Shown here: piece by piece, positions 24,114-34,918 of the stretch | Numbering within the stretch: position 1 is the first letter of the stretch | Layout: each line of letters begins with the position of its first letter | Program-made: the position numbers and the translations under genes | Notes under the pieces: generated by a model | What the model was told of the DNA's origin: nothing | Database searches by the model: none | What the model saw: only the letters and a program-made list of their open reading frames with translations | DNA from: Ephemerocybe angulata | Taxonomy: Eukaryota; Basidiomycota; Agaricomycetes; Agaricales; Psathyrellaceae | DNA length: 64,000 bases | Assembly: GCA_013368325.1 (NCBI GenBank) | Contig: JAACJK010000111.1 | Location: forward strand, 682,001-746,000 | Direction of reading: 5' to 3'

Positions 24114-24680
24114 ATGTTTGGCGACTCGCTGTGCGTGGTTGACGACGAACCGAAGAGATTGGCCGGTTATCCAGCATCCGCGCTCCCAGTTAGCCTGTCC
24201 TTACCGCTTGATCCCCCCACTACCAATGATGCACTGCTTCGACACCCGCCTCGCATCCAACCGCTCTCTGAAAGGCAATCTTTCTCAATGAAAACATCCG
24301 GCGCGTATCCGTGCACACCGCCAAAGGTACCGACTCGCGTCATTGTAGGAATCTGTCGCTGTGAGTTTCTAACGGCTTCTACGCCTCTTCCCGTCTCCTC
24401 TTCTCTCTTTGCGTCCGTAGCTTCGATAGAGGCCAAACACACCTCAAAGAAGCCGAAGAAGACCACCCATCCACCCACCAAGGCCACCACCATCGCTCCG
24501 AAGACCTCGAAGCCCTCTCGAAAGCGCCCTCCTGGTGTTCTTCCTCAAGCTGCATCTCGCTCCTCGCTGGGGAAGCGCCGCTTTATAAACATGGAAACAC
24601 TCAATGAGATCGTCGCAGACGTCCGTGAGTACCGCAAGACCCTTTCGGCAGCATTGAAAGTATCCCAAAAGTATCCTTGA
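24114..24680 (+). CDS. Possible small Lys/Pro/Thr-rich protein
   Basis: One uninterrupted frame of 188 aa. The middle is basic and low complexity (KKPKKTTHPPTKATTIAPK), resembling a nuclear or nucleic-acid-binding linker. The end (NMETLNEIVADVREYRKTLS) is helix-like. An in-frame GTGAGT at 24,360 hints at an intron, in which case the true product would be shorter. No family is recognised, so it may be a chance frame. Confidence 0.35.
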   Translation: MFGDSLCVVDDEPKRLAGYPASALPVSLSLPLDPPTTNDALLRHPPRIQPLSERQSFSMKTSGAYPCTPPKVPTRVIVGICRCEFLTASTPLPVSSSLFASVASIEAKHTSKKPKKTTHPPTKATTIAPKTSKPSRKRPPGVLPQAASRSSLGKRRFINMETLNEIVADVREYRKTLSAALKVSQKYP

Positions 24681-25166
24681 AACTCTCGAAACATCGACCC
24701 TTCAAATTCAGACCAGCCAGCATCCCCTTCAATAAGCTCGACTTCAACATAGTCGTGGAGCTTCGCCGTAATAGGCAGCGTTAGGACCTTTGCAATCGAT
24801 CAGGAGTGTCTCGTGCCGTTGCAAACGCGCGATAAAGCAGAGGTTGGGGCCCTCGGGCAACCTGGTTGACGGGATTGACGTGAGTATCCCGGGTTGCCGA
24901 GTACCAGGACAAACTGCCCTCCTCGAGATTCCTTGCATCAAACAGAGGTTTTACGGGGAATCATCCGTCAGACCTACCGCTGGCCAAAGCGAGATCGAAC
25001 CTTGCCCGAATTTCGGCGTTTCCGTCCTCATAAGTCCCCCGAAATTCCGGCATGTCCACTTTATGAAGGGGTCCTGGGTAGTTCACGATGACCGAAAGAC
25101 ACGCTACAGTCTACTCCGTAGGACAGGTACAGCAATATGGCCAGTGCGATACTAGCTAGTCGAAGA
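24681..25166. other. Intergenic, no gene seen
   Basis: No coding stretch can be supported here. The segment precedes the 3' end of the - strand gene at 25.2-26.25 kb. Confidence 0.3.
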
Positions 25167-26250
25167 CTAGAGAAGCGAGCGTGAGATAGAGAGCGGGAGC
25201 TGACAAGGTACACTGGTAAACTGACCTCGGCAGAAGGTGTTGCATATAAGGTATCCACACAGCTCGCTCGTAGGTTCATGACAGCTATGAGCTGTCCCCA
25301 GCTTCCATTTCATGAGCATCGCCTCTTTCCGGAGAAGGGTAACGCTCAAGGCTTGGTGATATCCTGGAAACTTGAAGTGTGTGACCTTGTTATCGAACAA
25401 ACTCCTGTCTGTCTGCTGGCACCTGTCGTCCACCCCACATTCGTGGTCGTGCAGCAGGCGATCCCAAAGCACAAAACCTCGGCGCTCATACTTGGCGTAG
25501 CACACCTGCGTACGATGAGGGACCTCGCGCCCAAAACGTTTGATGCCGATGCGGGAAAGAGTAAGACGATTTAAAACAACCACTCCGTGGAAAGCGATGT
25601 AGTTCATCACAAGGGATGAATGGAAGCGAAAGAGCGGAAGGATAGGGGCAGAAGTTGACACAATGACATTAACCTTCATACCATTACCGTGCTTAAGCTC
25701 CAGAATCTCCTTCATATACAGGGAAGACTCGGCATCCGCAGGACAGGGAGAAACCCCCGGCCAAGGCCAAATGGTCTTCACCTGGGTGTACCCCTGCTCG
25801 ACGAGGAACGTTTGGAAGATGGGGCGGCGCTTTTCGCTGACATAGAAGTCCACATCACCTGGGCTGAAAGAAGTTGGAAATAAACAGGCGAGGGCGAGCG
25901 ATCCCGAAATGAGGACCTGCGTCCACTCCATCAAGGATGTCAAATGGTCCCGGTCCAGCGCAAATGGGGCCAGAAGGTCTTTAAGGCGCCAAAACAGGAC
26001 TTCCCCGATAGTAGTTGAGAAAATGACGCCGGCGGCTTCGAGCTCCAGCAGGTTATCAATCCCTAAGCAGCGGAGAGTGTCCCACTGCTGGCGTGCAGGG
26101 AGAGCAAGAAAGTTGTCTAATCCGGCGGCTCGACCTTAGTCATGGCTCATAGCAGAAGTAGAAGTTTTCAAAACTGACCGTAGTCTTCTGGGGTGACGGG
26201 GTTCAGAAGGCCAGAGGTAGAGGAGAAGGAGAAGGCACCTATACGGCCCT
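25167..26250 (-). CDS. Agaricomycete unknown-family protein with a nucleotidyltransferase-like signature
   Basis: Two joined exons (26250-26179 and 26134-25167) with a 44-nt intron give a continuous frame. A further 5' exon probably exists, because an acceptor (CTTGCAG) sits at 26,251. The N-terminal part (LPARQQWDTLRCLGIDNLLE) resembles the helical start of F-box-like domains. It is followed by ISGSLALACLFP and, 14 residues after the Gly-Ser pair, GDVDFYV. This hG[GS]...DhDh spacing fits the nucleotidyltransferase fold (inference). Later comes a conserved-looking block, VVMNYIAFHGVVVL and KYERRGFVL...CGV, that I associate with a large mushroom-specific family of unknown function. The C-terminal ~80 residues look less conserved and could lie beyond a missed intron. 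Confidence 0.6.
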
Positions 26251-26279
26251 CTGCAAGACAGGGCAGGGCCAGGAGTTAA

Positions 26280-26988
26280 CATATGTCTACAATAGTCAAT
26301 CAAGAAGCCATGTATTACCTCTCCACCCTGTAGAAAGCAGATTTCCCATTGATACTGAGGAAAGATGAAGAAGAAAGAAAGAGGATATAGAGCAGTAAGA
26401 ACGGAGGGGGTAGGTTGGGGTCAAAATAGGCTGCCGATCGAGCTACTACCCAGCCGCGTACCCCGCGGGAGATTCTCAAGTAAGCCCGCGGCACAGTACC
26501 AACCATGGCCACTGGATATGTGTCAAACGTAAAATATACTGCTAAAGTGGCGTGAGCTAGAAGATCATCCTACCTCCGTAGTACCACCAGACTAGCTCAG
26601 CTAGTGTGGCTCAGATTGTGGTGCATTGATCTATTCTATCCTCTCGGACGCGTAGGGAGCAATGAGGAGGAGGAAAGGAGGTCCGGACGGGCGCCTTCTG
26701 CTCTACATAAGCGATAAAGAAAGATTTATCCATGGTGGGATAGGCAGGTAAGACATGATATGAGATTTAGAAAAGAATGTGGAAAAGAAAGAGAGAGAAA
26801 ACTCGAAAAGGTCGACGAGGAAGAAAGGAGGACGGGCGCCTAATGCAGGAGCGGCATTGATTACGAAAGCGGGGCCGACTGCTCGATCCCGACTGAAGAA
26901 TGTCGGCAAGGCCAAAATACTAATAGAGTGACGCGCAACATGCATATCGAAAAGGCCAGACCCATAATTTCCCGCATCCAGTTCCCCG
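26280..26988. other. Intergenic, purine-rich low-complexity DNA
   Basis: Two GAAAGA/GAGGA-rich tracts (about 26,350-26,420 and 26,755-26,835) resemble each other: both contain AAGAAAGGAGG-like words and GGGCGCC. They may be copies of a small repeat. No gene. Confidence 0.35.
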
Positions 26989-28193
26989 TTACCTGGCGCT
27001 CTCCCTCAAAAAAGCCGCATGCGAGAGAGCCTCATACGTCCTAGTGGCGAGGAGTGTTGCCCTCACGGTCGCAACGTGGAAGTCGTTATAGGTCTCACAG
27101 ATCGTCCGGAGGTCTTCGATATGATCTTCGAGCAATGTGCCAGATTGTATATCTCCATCAAGCTGCAATGGGGCGGATAGAGGGCTGGGCAAATTGGCAT
27201 TGGGATCCCCTTCTGTGCTGCCATGAGCCTTCTCTAGGATCGCTTCCCTGCCCATCTCCCTATTCAGCATAGGGATCGATGGAGTCGTAGAAACGTTTCC
27301 TTGGTTCGAATTCCCTTGCGCCATGTTCGTGTGCAGCGCCGTGTCCGTGTGCAGCGCCGTGTCCGTGTGCAGCGCCGTGTCCGTGTCCGGTGCCATGTCG
27401 GTGTCCGACTTCTCCGCCCTGCTCGCTTGCTTCGCCCCAAAAACCGTACTCTCCAGCCCGAAACCCCCCATTTTTCCCAGACCCTCGTGTGCCTTTCGCA
27501 GTTCTGCCACCCTCGAAGCCTGCAGGGTTATGTCCGTGGATGTGATTGGTTTGCTTGACCCTGATGATGAGGTATGCTCCCTCCGTTTGTTCGGACGTTC
27601 TTCCGTAAGGTCATCGACCTCTCTTCCTCTTTTGCCGGCGGTTCCGTTGTCCCGGCCTTGGGTGTGTGGTGTTGCCACGGGGGCCCCAGATCCCTGTTCA
27701 GCTAGAATATCAACAAACTCAGCATGACGGGCGGCATAGTTGCTATCTCCGTCGCCTTCCTTGTCCTCGTCGGCTTGGTCGTCGACGCCTGTTTGAGAAG
27801 CTGGGAATTCAGGCTGTTCAGCATTGGAATCAATTGGGTCAGACTCTAGTTGCCTCAAGCGGTAAATTGATAAAGGTTACTGGTACAGAATATGGCTCCT
27901 CACCTAGAATATCAGGGAGCGGAGACCCTTCGTCGATAACCTCTGTCGCCTTCATCATAGCCATCAGGGGGTTTGCTGATGTGGGATGGTCGATACTTCG
28001 CTCGTTGGTTAACTAAAGGTAGGCCTAGAAACCCACCTTTCACACTTGGCCCAATGATCATTCTAGAGCGCGCTCTCTGCCCAACGTTCTTCCCCTGCTC
28101 CTTGGCCTTTCCCGATCCCTTCACTGATCCCTTCCCTGATCCCTGGTCCACCCCTGTGGCTATGGATGCTCTGGTACTCCTATTCGTTGCCAT
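26989..28193 (-). CDS. Charged low-complexity protein with DTALHT repeats; divergent partner of Zn-cluster gene A
   Basis: Exons 28193-28037, 27975-27904 and 27845-26989 total 1,086 nt (361 aa), in phase with 58-61 nt introns. The N-terminus is Gly/Ser/Lys-rich (GSGKGSVKGSGKAKEQGK). An acidic stretch follows, then a probable nuclear localisation signal (RPNKRRE), an in-frame 18-bp tandem repeat coding DTALHT three to four times (27,320-27,400), and a C-terminal helix (about the last 60 residues, TICETYNDFHVATVRATLLA). No family recognised. Its ATG faces the ATG of the Zn-cluster gene at 28,394 across only 200 bp, so the two likely share a promoter. Confidence 0.7.
27310..27402. repeat. 18-bp coding tandem repeat
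   Basis: Three to four copies of an 18-bp unit built on GTGTGCAGCGCCGTGTCC (+), the last copies diverged. It encodes the DTALHT repeat in the - strand protein. Confidence 0.85.
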
Positions 28194-28393
28194 GACCGCT
28201 GCTTACGGAGAGCTTGATCTTCTTGGAAGGTGGAAAGGTCCGTAAAGGCCCGTCTTGAAGCGTTGAATCTCGAATTGAATGATGAATGAATCCTGAGCTC
28301 TCAGTTTAAAGTCACACGGTGGTCGTGTCACCTGATCAGCGCTTGCCAGCCGGCACGATGCATCTCAGCCTCGATTCACCTCTCCGCAACACT
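28194..28393. promoter_or_regulatory. Likely bidirectional promoter of gene pair A
   Basis: A 200-bp gap between two divergent start codons, each opening a gene with fully consistent exon phases. No TATA box is obvious. Shared control is inferred from the spacing and from the same divergent layout at gene pair B (178 bp). Confidence 0.45.
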
Positions 28394-30274
28394 ATGTCGA
28401 GCGACTCGGAGTTACGCAAACATATAGAAATCCTCGCCGATGCGATCGCCGATGCGCTTGCACAAGCTCGCTTCTGGGACCCGCCTTCAGACCCAGAACT
28501 AGCTCGACAATACCTCTCGGTGCGAATGCGCAAGCTGCACAAGGTCACTGTGCGTTTTCCCTAGCTTTCCCCAGTGGCGTCGCCTACCTCCATCTATACA
28601 GGACGACTTTCTTGCAATATTCCAGCCCCTGGATAAGGGTCGCATCGCAGGCCTTTGCTATAACCTGCCAGTTAGCATCGAGGACTGGGTCAGATGTCGG
28701 AAAGCGAACCCAGAGCTCTACAATCCAGATTCGAGTGCCTTCAACCAGTCCTCCGTGATGCGGTTGGGTAGGCCCGCCAAAGCACAGAAGCGGGCAACCG
28801 ATCCGCTGGCCTTAGATACACACTCTCCGGCAGGCAGCGACGTCGGGTGCGGGGGAGCCGGGGAGGATTCGGGTGAAGATGATAGTATGGAGGTCGACAC
28901 ACCTGGGACGAGCAGGGTCAATAAGCGCAAACCGAGCCGTGATCACAACGAATGTGACAATGGCGCATCGACATCTGCTAACGCCAAACGTTGCAAAAGA
29001 GATGGCCCACTTGCAGTAACCACCTCTCCCGACCACCCCGAAGTCGAGAAGCCGGAGACGCCTGCTGATGAAACCACCGATGTCGAAACCGAGAACAAAA
29101 TGCCTCCGGAATTTAAGTCGCGAAGAGGTACCGGCATGGGCAGAGTGTTTGTCATACCATGCAGCGCTTGTGTAGAAAGACAAGTCGAATGTCTCATCCA
29201 CACCTCGAGAAGGACCAGGATGAACACGTGCGCACCATGCTCAAAAGCGAAGGGGAAGCGACGGTGCGAGAAGGCGACAAGGACGAGGGGTCAGAAGTTG
29301 GCTGATGGTGAACAGGAGGCGGCAGAGGTCGGACAGAAGGCAACCCAAGAAAGTGAGGACGCGGGGAAGCCGGTAGCGAGGAAGAACGAGGGGCGGATTG
29401 GAGCTGTCAGGTTGAGGGCTGAGAGGACTCGGGCATCGACGATGGATTGCGGTCAAACCAAGGGTGCCAGGCAGGTATTGGAGGGGATTACGGACGATTC
29501 AAAGTTGGCCCTACCGCCCGAACCCCACGCTGCTATCAATATAACGACAAGCACGACCTCATCATATACCAAGGACCCGGGGCAGGTAAGTTCATTCTGT
29601 GGATAATACATTCAGTAACTCGACCTTACTTGATCCAGTTCTTGGACTCAGGGGCGAGGTTGATGGCTCTCGAAGAGCGGACAGCAGCGGCGGACGATTT
29701 TGAAACCAGGTTGACAAATCTCCAAGCTCTGGTAAACTTTCAAATGGCTTCATTGGAAAAACGACTCTCCACGGACGGTACATCCACTCGAATCAAGGTT
29801 TCTGAGTTAGAGGGTGTAATCGAAGTGCAGGCAGCGAGCATTGCCGAACTCACAGCTCGCCTCCAGCGGATAGAACAGACTTCGCCGGTGGATAAAGACG
29901 TATATTCGGACAGGGGATATGCGTCTGGTGCAGATACGGCATGGAAGGCGAAAGTAAGCACCCTGGGGGTCGACAAGGCCATGGCGGACATTGCTATGGA
30001 CGAGCCGGAGATGCGCCCGGGTGACAAGGGTATGCGGAATCTCGATAAGCGGGGCAAGTCGAAGACGACGGACAACGCAAGTGGCATGCCACATTACTCG
30101 GAGCTGGAGGTGGCCTCAGCAGAGATAACCTCATCGGAGACGAGGGAGACGGGCATGGGAGAGAAAGATAAAGTCGGGGCGGGAGGGGCGGGAGGGGCTA
30201 CGATAGGAATTGCGAATCCTGTAGAGGGGCATGCTTCCCGCGCAGAGGTGAACGCGGAAGTGACTATCGAGTAG
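28394..30274 (+). CDS. Zn2Cys6-like, coiled-coil nuclear protein (paralogue A)
   Basis: Exons 28394-28549, 28602-29585 and 29639-30274 total 1,776 nt (591 aa) in phase. The N-terminus (residues 1-50) is helical with ARFWDPPSDPELARQYL. Residues about 105-230 are low-complexity, acidic and basic by turns, ending DETTDVE. Then comes a six-cysteine cluster C239-x2-C-x6-C249-x12-C262-x2-C265-x8-C274, which fits Zn2Cys6 spacing (CSACVERQVEC and CAPCSKAKGKRRC). The third exon begins with heptad repeats (LEERTAAADDFETRLTNLQA) over ~110 residues, then a Gly/Glu-rich tail. A paralogue at 38.2-40.2 kb has its first five cysteines at identical residue numbers. I infer DNA or chromatin binding. The cluster is internal, not N-terminal as in classical Gal4-type regulators, and no fungal TF middle-homology domain is seen. 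Confidence 0.78.
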
Positions 30275-30536
30275 GAAGAGGCGGAGAGGGGAGAGAGCTG
30301 CATCCAGTCCTCTCATTCAATCCTAGCTTCTCCAAGCTCATCCAACGTCCTGGCTCTCGTTGCCCCGTATCGCTTCCTATATTTTGCTCCGTAATGTGTA
30401 ATATGTGTATCATGTATCTTTTTTCTTTCCGGTTTACAATTATCATTCTCATGCGCTCCTTTCCTAATAAAGAAGGGTGTATCTTGGATCTTAAGTTGGG
30501 CTGAATGCAAGCGGACTCGTATATTACGAAGGTCCC
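30275..30536. other. Spacer between Zn-cluster gene A and IR2 left arm
   Basis: Presumed 3' UTR and intergenic DNA. A T-rich stretch (about 30,415-30,430) and AATAAAG near 30,465 could serve polyadenylation. Confidence 0.35.
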
Positions 30537-32128
30537 GAGGACTTGGGGTTATTGGTTGAGAGATGGCTGAAGCCATGGACTATGAGTGCATCGGATATGG
30601 GTGATATGGGTATAAAAGGACTGGGGTACCGTAAGTCATAGGTCTCATTAAATTGAAATGAAAGTATACCACGTACTCTGTCAATGGGTCGTGCTGAGTG
30701 ACCGCGAGGGTACTTGGGGGTGATCTGTTCAAGAAATTCGTGGGCAATGACGCCTTGCGCGCAGATTTCTGGACGATATCGAGGGACGGACGGTCTCCCG
30801 CAGTGGGCGTGCACAGCTGGAGCGTGCGGACAGACAGCGGTTGGCGTAGTTGGAACACCGGGGTTGAACGACGGCGTTGAAGCAGTCGAAGCCGTATTTG
30901 AAAGGAGGTACGCGCGGGGGAAGGATTGCTTTTGCGGCGGAATATCGGTCCGAGCTGAAAGATTCGCCTTTGATTGAACCTTCTCGAGGCCATCTGGAAG
31001 TGGTGGAAAGGATATACGCGATTGGTCGTGCCAGTACCAGGAGGTGTGCACAACGGTTAGCAGTGAGCAACCAGGCAAGGAAATGAGAACGCACGGTAAG
31101 TAATGGTGTATGAAGATCTCAGCTCGAGTCATCACTATCAGTGCCGCTCCCATCCAACGCCTTTTCGAGCCTCCTGACCCGCTTTTCCTCCTCCCCATCG
31201 TCGGCATGATTCCAAGCCCCAGAGTCGTCGTCGCCTTCGAACTGGCCGCACATCGCCAATGCTCAAGACCTCTCATTGGCTGCCGTTCCCTCCCTTCGAC
31301 CCTTCCCAGCACGTCCCAAGACCCCCACCTTCCTTTCTCTTCTTCGCGCCGCGTCCTCCGCCAAAATTTCACTCCCATTCCATCTCCCTTAAGTCCAGAT
31401 ACGGGGTTCCTGCACCACAAGGTCAGTAATTCACTCGCCCTGTCATCATACGCATACCCACAGTTGGAAACCCGCAGTCCGATCCACGGGCAATACACCA
31501 TCTGAGTGCGCACGGAGTCGACTTTGTGAGCGTATGACTACAGCGAAAGTGAGATCAGTTGTCGACTTCACAAGGATGCAAGCATGACTACTCACGTCGA
31601 AAACTTAGGCACGAGCCTCTTGGACCCAAGCATCTCTCCGCCGATTCAAGCAGCCCACGACCGCGTACGGAGCGTCGACTTCGAGACTTGACAAATATGA
31701 CGAGAGCAAGGTCAGTTGTCGACTGTATGAGCACGCAAACGGAACTACTGACGTTGAGACCTTTGAGATTAGATTCGAGCCTCTTGCTCGTCCATGTACA
31801 CCTCTCCGCTGAAGAACCAAGGCCGACGAGGCAAGCTGGAAACAAAGTCAGTATCCAGTTCGCCATAGAAGAATAGCATTACTCACTTTGCAGTAGCCCA
31901 TGCACGCCCAAGTCGGTCCTTCCGAAGCAGGTCATGGGTGAGAGCGCCCAGGTCGCACAGCCACCTGGTTCCACTGGCGGAACTGTTAACAATATTGCAC
32001 AACGACCAACGCTCTGAGGGTCACAAAAAGAGTACTTACGGAGAGCTGGAATGAATAAGAATGCCTCCCTTATTTCTCCGGGCCTTGTAAATCGTCTCAA
32101 AGAAAAGTTCTAAGTCTTTTGAATTTTT
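30537..32128 (-). repeat. Inverted repeat IR2, left arm (about 1.6 kb)
   Basis: The reverse complement matches 60,521-61,983; coordinates sum to 92,649 in the outer part. The arm carries a decayed spliced gene on - (see separate entry) and one copy of the 192-bp unit that is tandemly amplified in the right arm. It contains a ~180-bp piece (about 30,616-30,795) missing from the right arm. Conversely it lacks a ~21-bp insertion present there near 61,428-61,448. Confidence 0.9.
30560..32100 (-). pseudogene. Unrecognised multi-exon gene carried on IR2 (left copy)
   Basis: On - there are exon-like pieces. One reads RRFTRPGEIREAFLFIPALR, then across a 57-nt GT-AG intron CDLGALTHDLLRKDRLGRAW, then across another intron ASSALVLQRRGVHGR (about 32,098-31,780). 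Later pieces include an acidic stretch (FEGDDDSGAWNHADDGEEE) near 31,250-31,190 and a Pro/Ser-rich stretch with the end FLEQITPKYPRGHSARPIDR and a GTACG donor near 30,690. Stops and shifted frames between pieces, and frame differences from the right copy, suggest decay. I do not recognise the family. Confidence 0.4.
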
Positions 32129-32767
32129 GGGCAATCGTCGAGAGCACCACAACGCGCGCGCACTTGAGCGGGCCATGCGTGAGGAACAGGACAGGGCCTT
32201 TGCCCTAGGTGCCCGATGCTCCAGGAGATGTGCTTACTTGACGAGCGGGGTGTTGATCTCGGGGATGATCATCCGTTGCTGATTATCGTGCAGCATGACC
32301 GGGCCGTCGAGATGAGGTTCAAGCAGGCGGTTACGCCGTAGAAGAACTGGTTGGTCTGAAGAGATGGCTTAATGCTCTTTACGACGGGGTTAGATAGACC
32401 CTTGACCTTGATGACCTACAACATGGGTGTCAGCAAGAGATCATCATGAAGCAAGCCGTAAGCAATCGTACCTGGTGGCCTTCTTGAGAAAAATTTCATG
32501 ACATGGTACTAGTAGCAGATCAAGATAGCGAGCCCGTCCTCGGGCCGTGGTCGCGTCGCCGCCGGCAGGTCACGCGAGGATTAACTAATCCTTTCACACC
32601 CCTCGGTTCGCGTCGCGACGCGTCTAATGAGTTTTGGTTGAGAACGACTTCAAGTTGACCACGACCACGAGAACGAAACCGACGGACAGCGAACGACGGA
32701 CAGAGAACGACGACACCTGATGTCAGTGATGATATCAGATAAAAGAGAATAGCGACCGAACCGCAAC
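32129..32767. other. Unresolved; short coding-like relic on the - strand
   Basis: Between IR2 and the RecQ relic. The - strand near 32,395-32,200 shows short peptide-like pieces (VKGLSNPVVKSIKPS, IPEINTPLVK) that look like gene debris. No function assigned. Confidence 0.25.
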
Positions 32768-33990
32768 ATGAGTGGCTCATTCTCAGCTGCAGATTACGCT
32801 GACGACGACGAGGTATGATAACTTCAACTTGACTCGTGTATGAGTAAAGTACCAAAAAGGTTTAGATTGAGGAGATTCTCCGCTTCACGGAAAGAGTCGC
32901 ACAGTTTGCGACACAGTTTGCGAGCCCTGAAAGTAACAAGACTACGAGGAACGATGAAACAGGTATATCCCTCCGACATGCAATGAAGGTCTATCGACCT
33001 GACCCCGAACTCCCTTAGGACCAGATCCTCGGTCCGATACTGGGTCGCAGGAGTCCCCAGTCCCCCCGGAAAACGAATCAACTATCATGCCGACGCTTTC
33101 GACTGGGACAGGGCTCTTCTCGCGAATATCAAGGCTACTTTCAACATCCCTGATTTCCGTCTCTGTCAGAGAGGGTGCGTCGTAGCGGCTACGGTTTATA
33201 CGGAGGCCTATTCTTATCTCTCCTCCAGGGTGTGCAACGCGAATTTGGATGGAAGGGATATCATATGCACGATGCCGACCGGAGGGCGAACATCGTTGAC
33301 ATACCAATTACCGGCTCTCCTAAACCCTGGGGTCACAGTTGTCGTTTGCCCTTTTATTGACCGCATTGAAGACCGGGTTATGAGTATGAGTAGCTGCAAC
33401 GGTAAGTCATGCAATCTTGTTCTGTCTTAAAGTTTAACGAACAGCATTGTAGTTGAATCTGTCATGCTGTTGGGTACGACGGAAGACGAGGAAAAGAATC
33501 GAATCTACGAACGTCTACTGTCGAGAGGCGACGCAGCTGGAGACAGTGAAATAAAACTCTGCTATGTCACGGTAAGTGGTGGAGATAGGAACATGAACCA
33601 CCCTGAATGCTGACGACTTCACAGCCTCTAACGATCGCCAAAGACAATGAATTCCTGACTATTTTGTATGACCTCCATTCGAAAGGGAAACTAGCCCGAA
33701 TCGTTCTCGACAAAGCCGACTGAGTGTCGAGCTACAGTCCCAACTTCCGCTCTGACTACGGGAAGCTCCGCGTCTTAAAGAACAGCCTTCCAGAGGTCCC
33801 TATAATGGCACTCTCAGCGATGTGCCTACCGAAAGTCCTCAAAGACATTATCAATGTTCTGCAGTTGCCTCCGATCGTCCCAGGGGAAGGTAAGTGAACA
33901 TAAATACCTCAGCAGTTGACTACTTATTTGTTTACGATTTATAGATGCGAACACAAAAGGTACCGTTTACTTTACTGTAGATGGTGATCA
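32768..33990 (+). pseudogene. RecQ-type DNA helicase pseudogene (5' half only)
   Basis: A possible first exon starts MSGSFSAADYADDDE (32,768). The recognisable part runs FNIPDFRLCQRG (Q-motif-like), intron 33,175-33,228, then VCNANLDGRDIICTMPTGGR. Next come TSLTYQLPALLNPG, intron, LLGTTEDEEKNRIYERL, IKLCYVT, intron, GKLARIVLDKAD, stop (33,721), VPIMALSA, intron, and GTVYFT (about 33,960). This is the order of RecQ helicase lobe 1. Walker A is GGRTSL instead of GGGKSL, the DEAH box reads DKAD and is followed directly by a stop codon, and lobe 2 is absent. Introns remain, so it is a decayed genomic copy. RecQ helicases unwind DNA in repair and, in fungi, also occur as multicopy subtelomeric genes. 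Confidence 0.85.
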
Positions 33991-34345
33991 GCCCTGGGAA
34001 GTCCGTCTGCCGTGGAAAGCGAAGAGGAGGATATCGACGAGGGGGGTTCGAGCGATACGATCGAGGACGTCGATATGGAGGTGGGCGCCGCCGAATACGA
34101 TGAAGACTGAAAGATTTCTCGCAGAACCTCGGGCCCCTCCTCAACTCGAGTCGTCTTGCGAGGAGGATGATATCGACGAAGCGGTGTCAGAGCAATATGT
34201 ACGAGAACGTCCAAGTTACCTTCATCTCGATGTTGGCTTCACCGGCACCGTATGAACCTTCCCCAATGGATTTGCTTCAGTCATCTCCTGAATCCAACTC
34301 CAGCTTGAACAAACAAAAAGGTGCCGGTCAAAAGCGGGCGAAAGG
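33991..34345. other. Downstream of RecQ relic, unresolved
   Basis: A Glu/Asp-rich open stretch (about 34,000-34,250, + strand) continues from the truncated helicase but does not resemble RecQ lobe 2. No gene assigned. Confidence 0.25.
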
Positions 34346-34918
34346 TTGACCAGTACCCGTCGCTCAACCCAGCTCCAGAACCCTTACAGATTCCTTTGGA
34401 AATTCGACATTGCGTATACGAAGAACACCTGCGAACATATCCCGAATCCAACATTACTATCGCTCAAGTTGAGGGCTCCACCAGACAACGTTTCTATCCT
34501 CCTCACTCTGTCAGGATCTATACGGAGGGGGAGGAAGTCGACGAAGGACGTCTACCTGTCCATTGCCTTCTGCGTACAGGCCCATGAAGTACCACAATTT
34601 GTTTCGGATGTGGAGGAGTTTCGGTCTACATTCGCCTCGCTCACACGCACCATCGCTTTTGGAGAGGTTCACCACGTAGGCCTGCACTTGCCTAGGGCCA
34701 AGGAAGATTTGGACCTCCTCCTCTCGGCTCTCCCTTCGATACCTCTGCAACAGTTGAAGTTGTCAGCAAACTTCCGCGACACCGATGTGGATGATTATCT
34801 CCGCGACGTGGTATTCATTATCTCGCGTCTCCCTCAAATCACTGCTTTGACTTTGAAGCTCGAGGTGGGACGTCGTTCCCGAATTCCCCTTCTTCCTCCC
34901 AACCTCCTTCCACTGTGA
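34346..34918 (+). CDS. LRR-like fragment of F-box type (partial)
   Basis: A 190-codon frame without stop. The second half has spaced leucine patterns (LHLPRAKEDLDLLLSALP, LQQLKLSANF, ISRLPQITALTLKLEVG) as in F-box-associated LRR regions of mushroom proteins. No F-box motif and no convincing start are present, so it may be a fragment or one exon of a larger gene. It directly follows the RecQ relic on the same strand. Confidence 0.35.
   Translation: MTSTRRSTQLQNPYRFLWKFDIAYTKNTCEHIPNPTLLSLKLRAPPDNVSILLTLSGSIRRGRKSTKDVYLSIAFCVQAHEVPQFVSDVEEFRSTFASLTRTIAFGEVHHVGLHLPRAKEDLDLLLSALPSIPLQQLKLSANFRDTDVDDYLRDVVFIISRLPQITALTLKLEVGRRSRIPLLPPNLLPL

Noticed and set aside
29241..29456. Leucine-rich frame on - inside Zn-cluster gene A
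   Set aside because: It is the antisense shadow of the Lys/Glu-rich coding sequence of the + strand gene.
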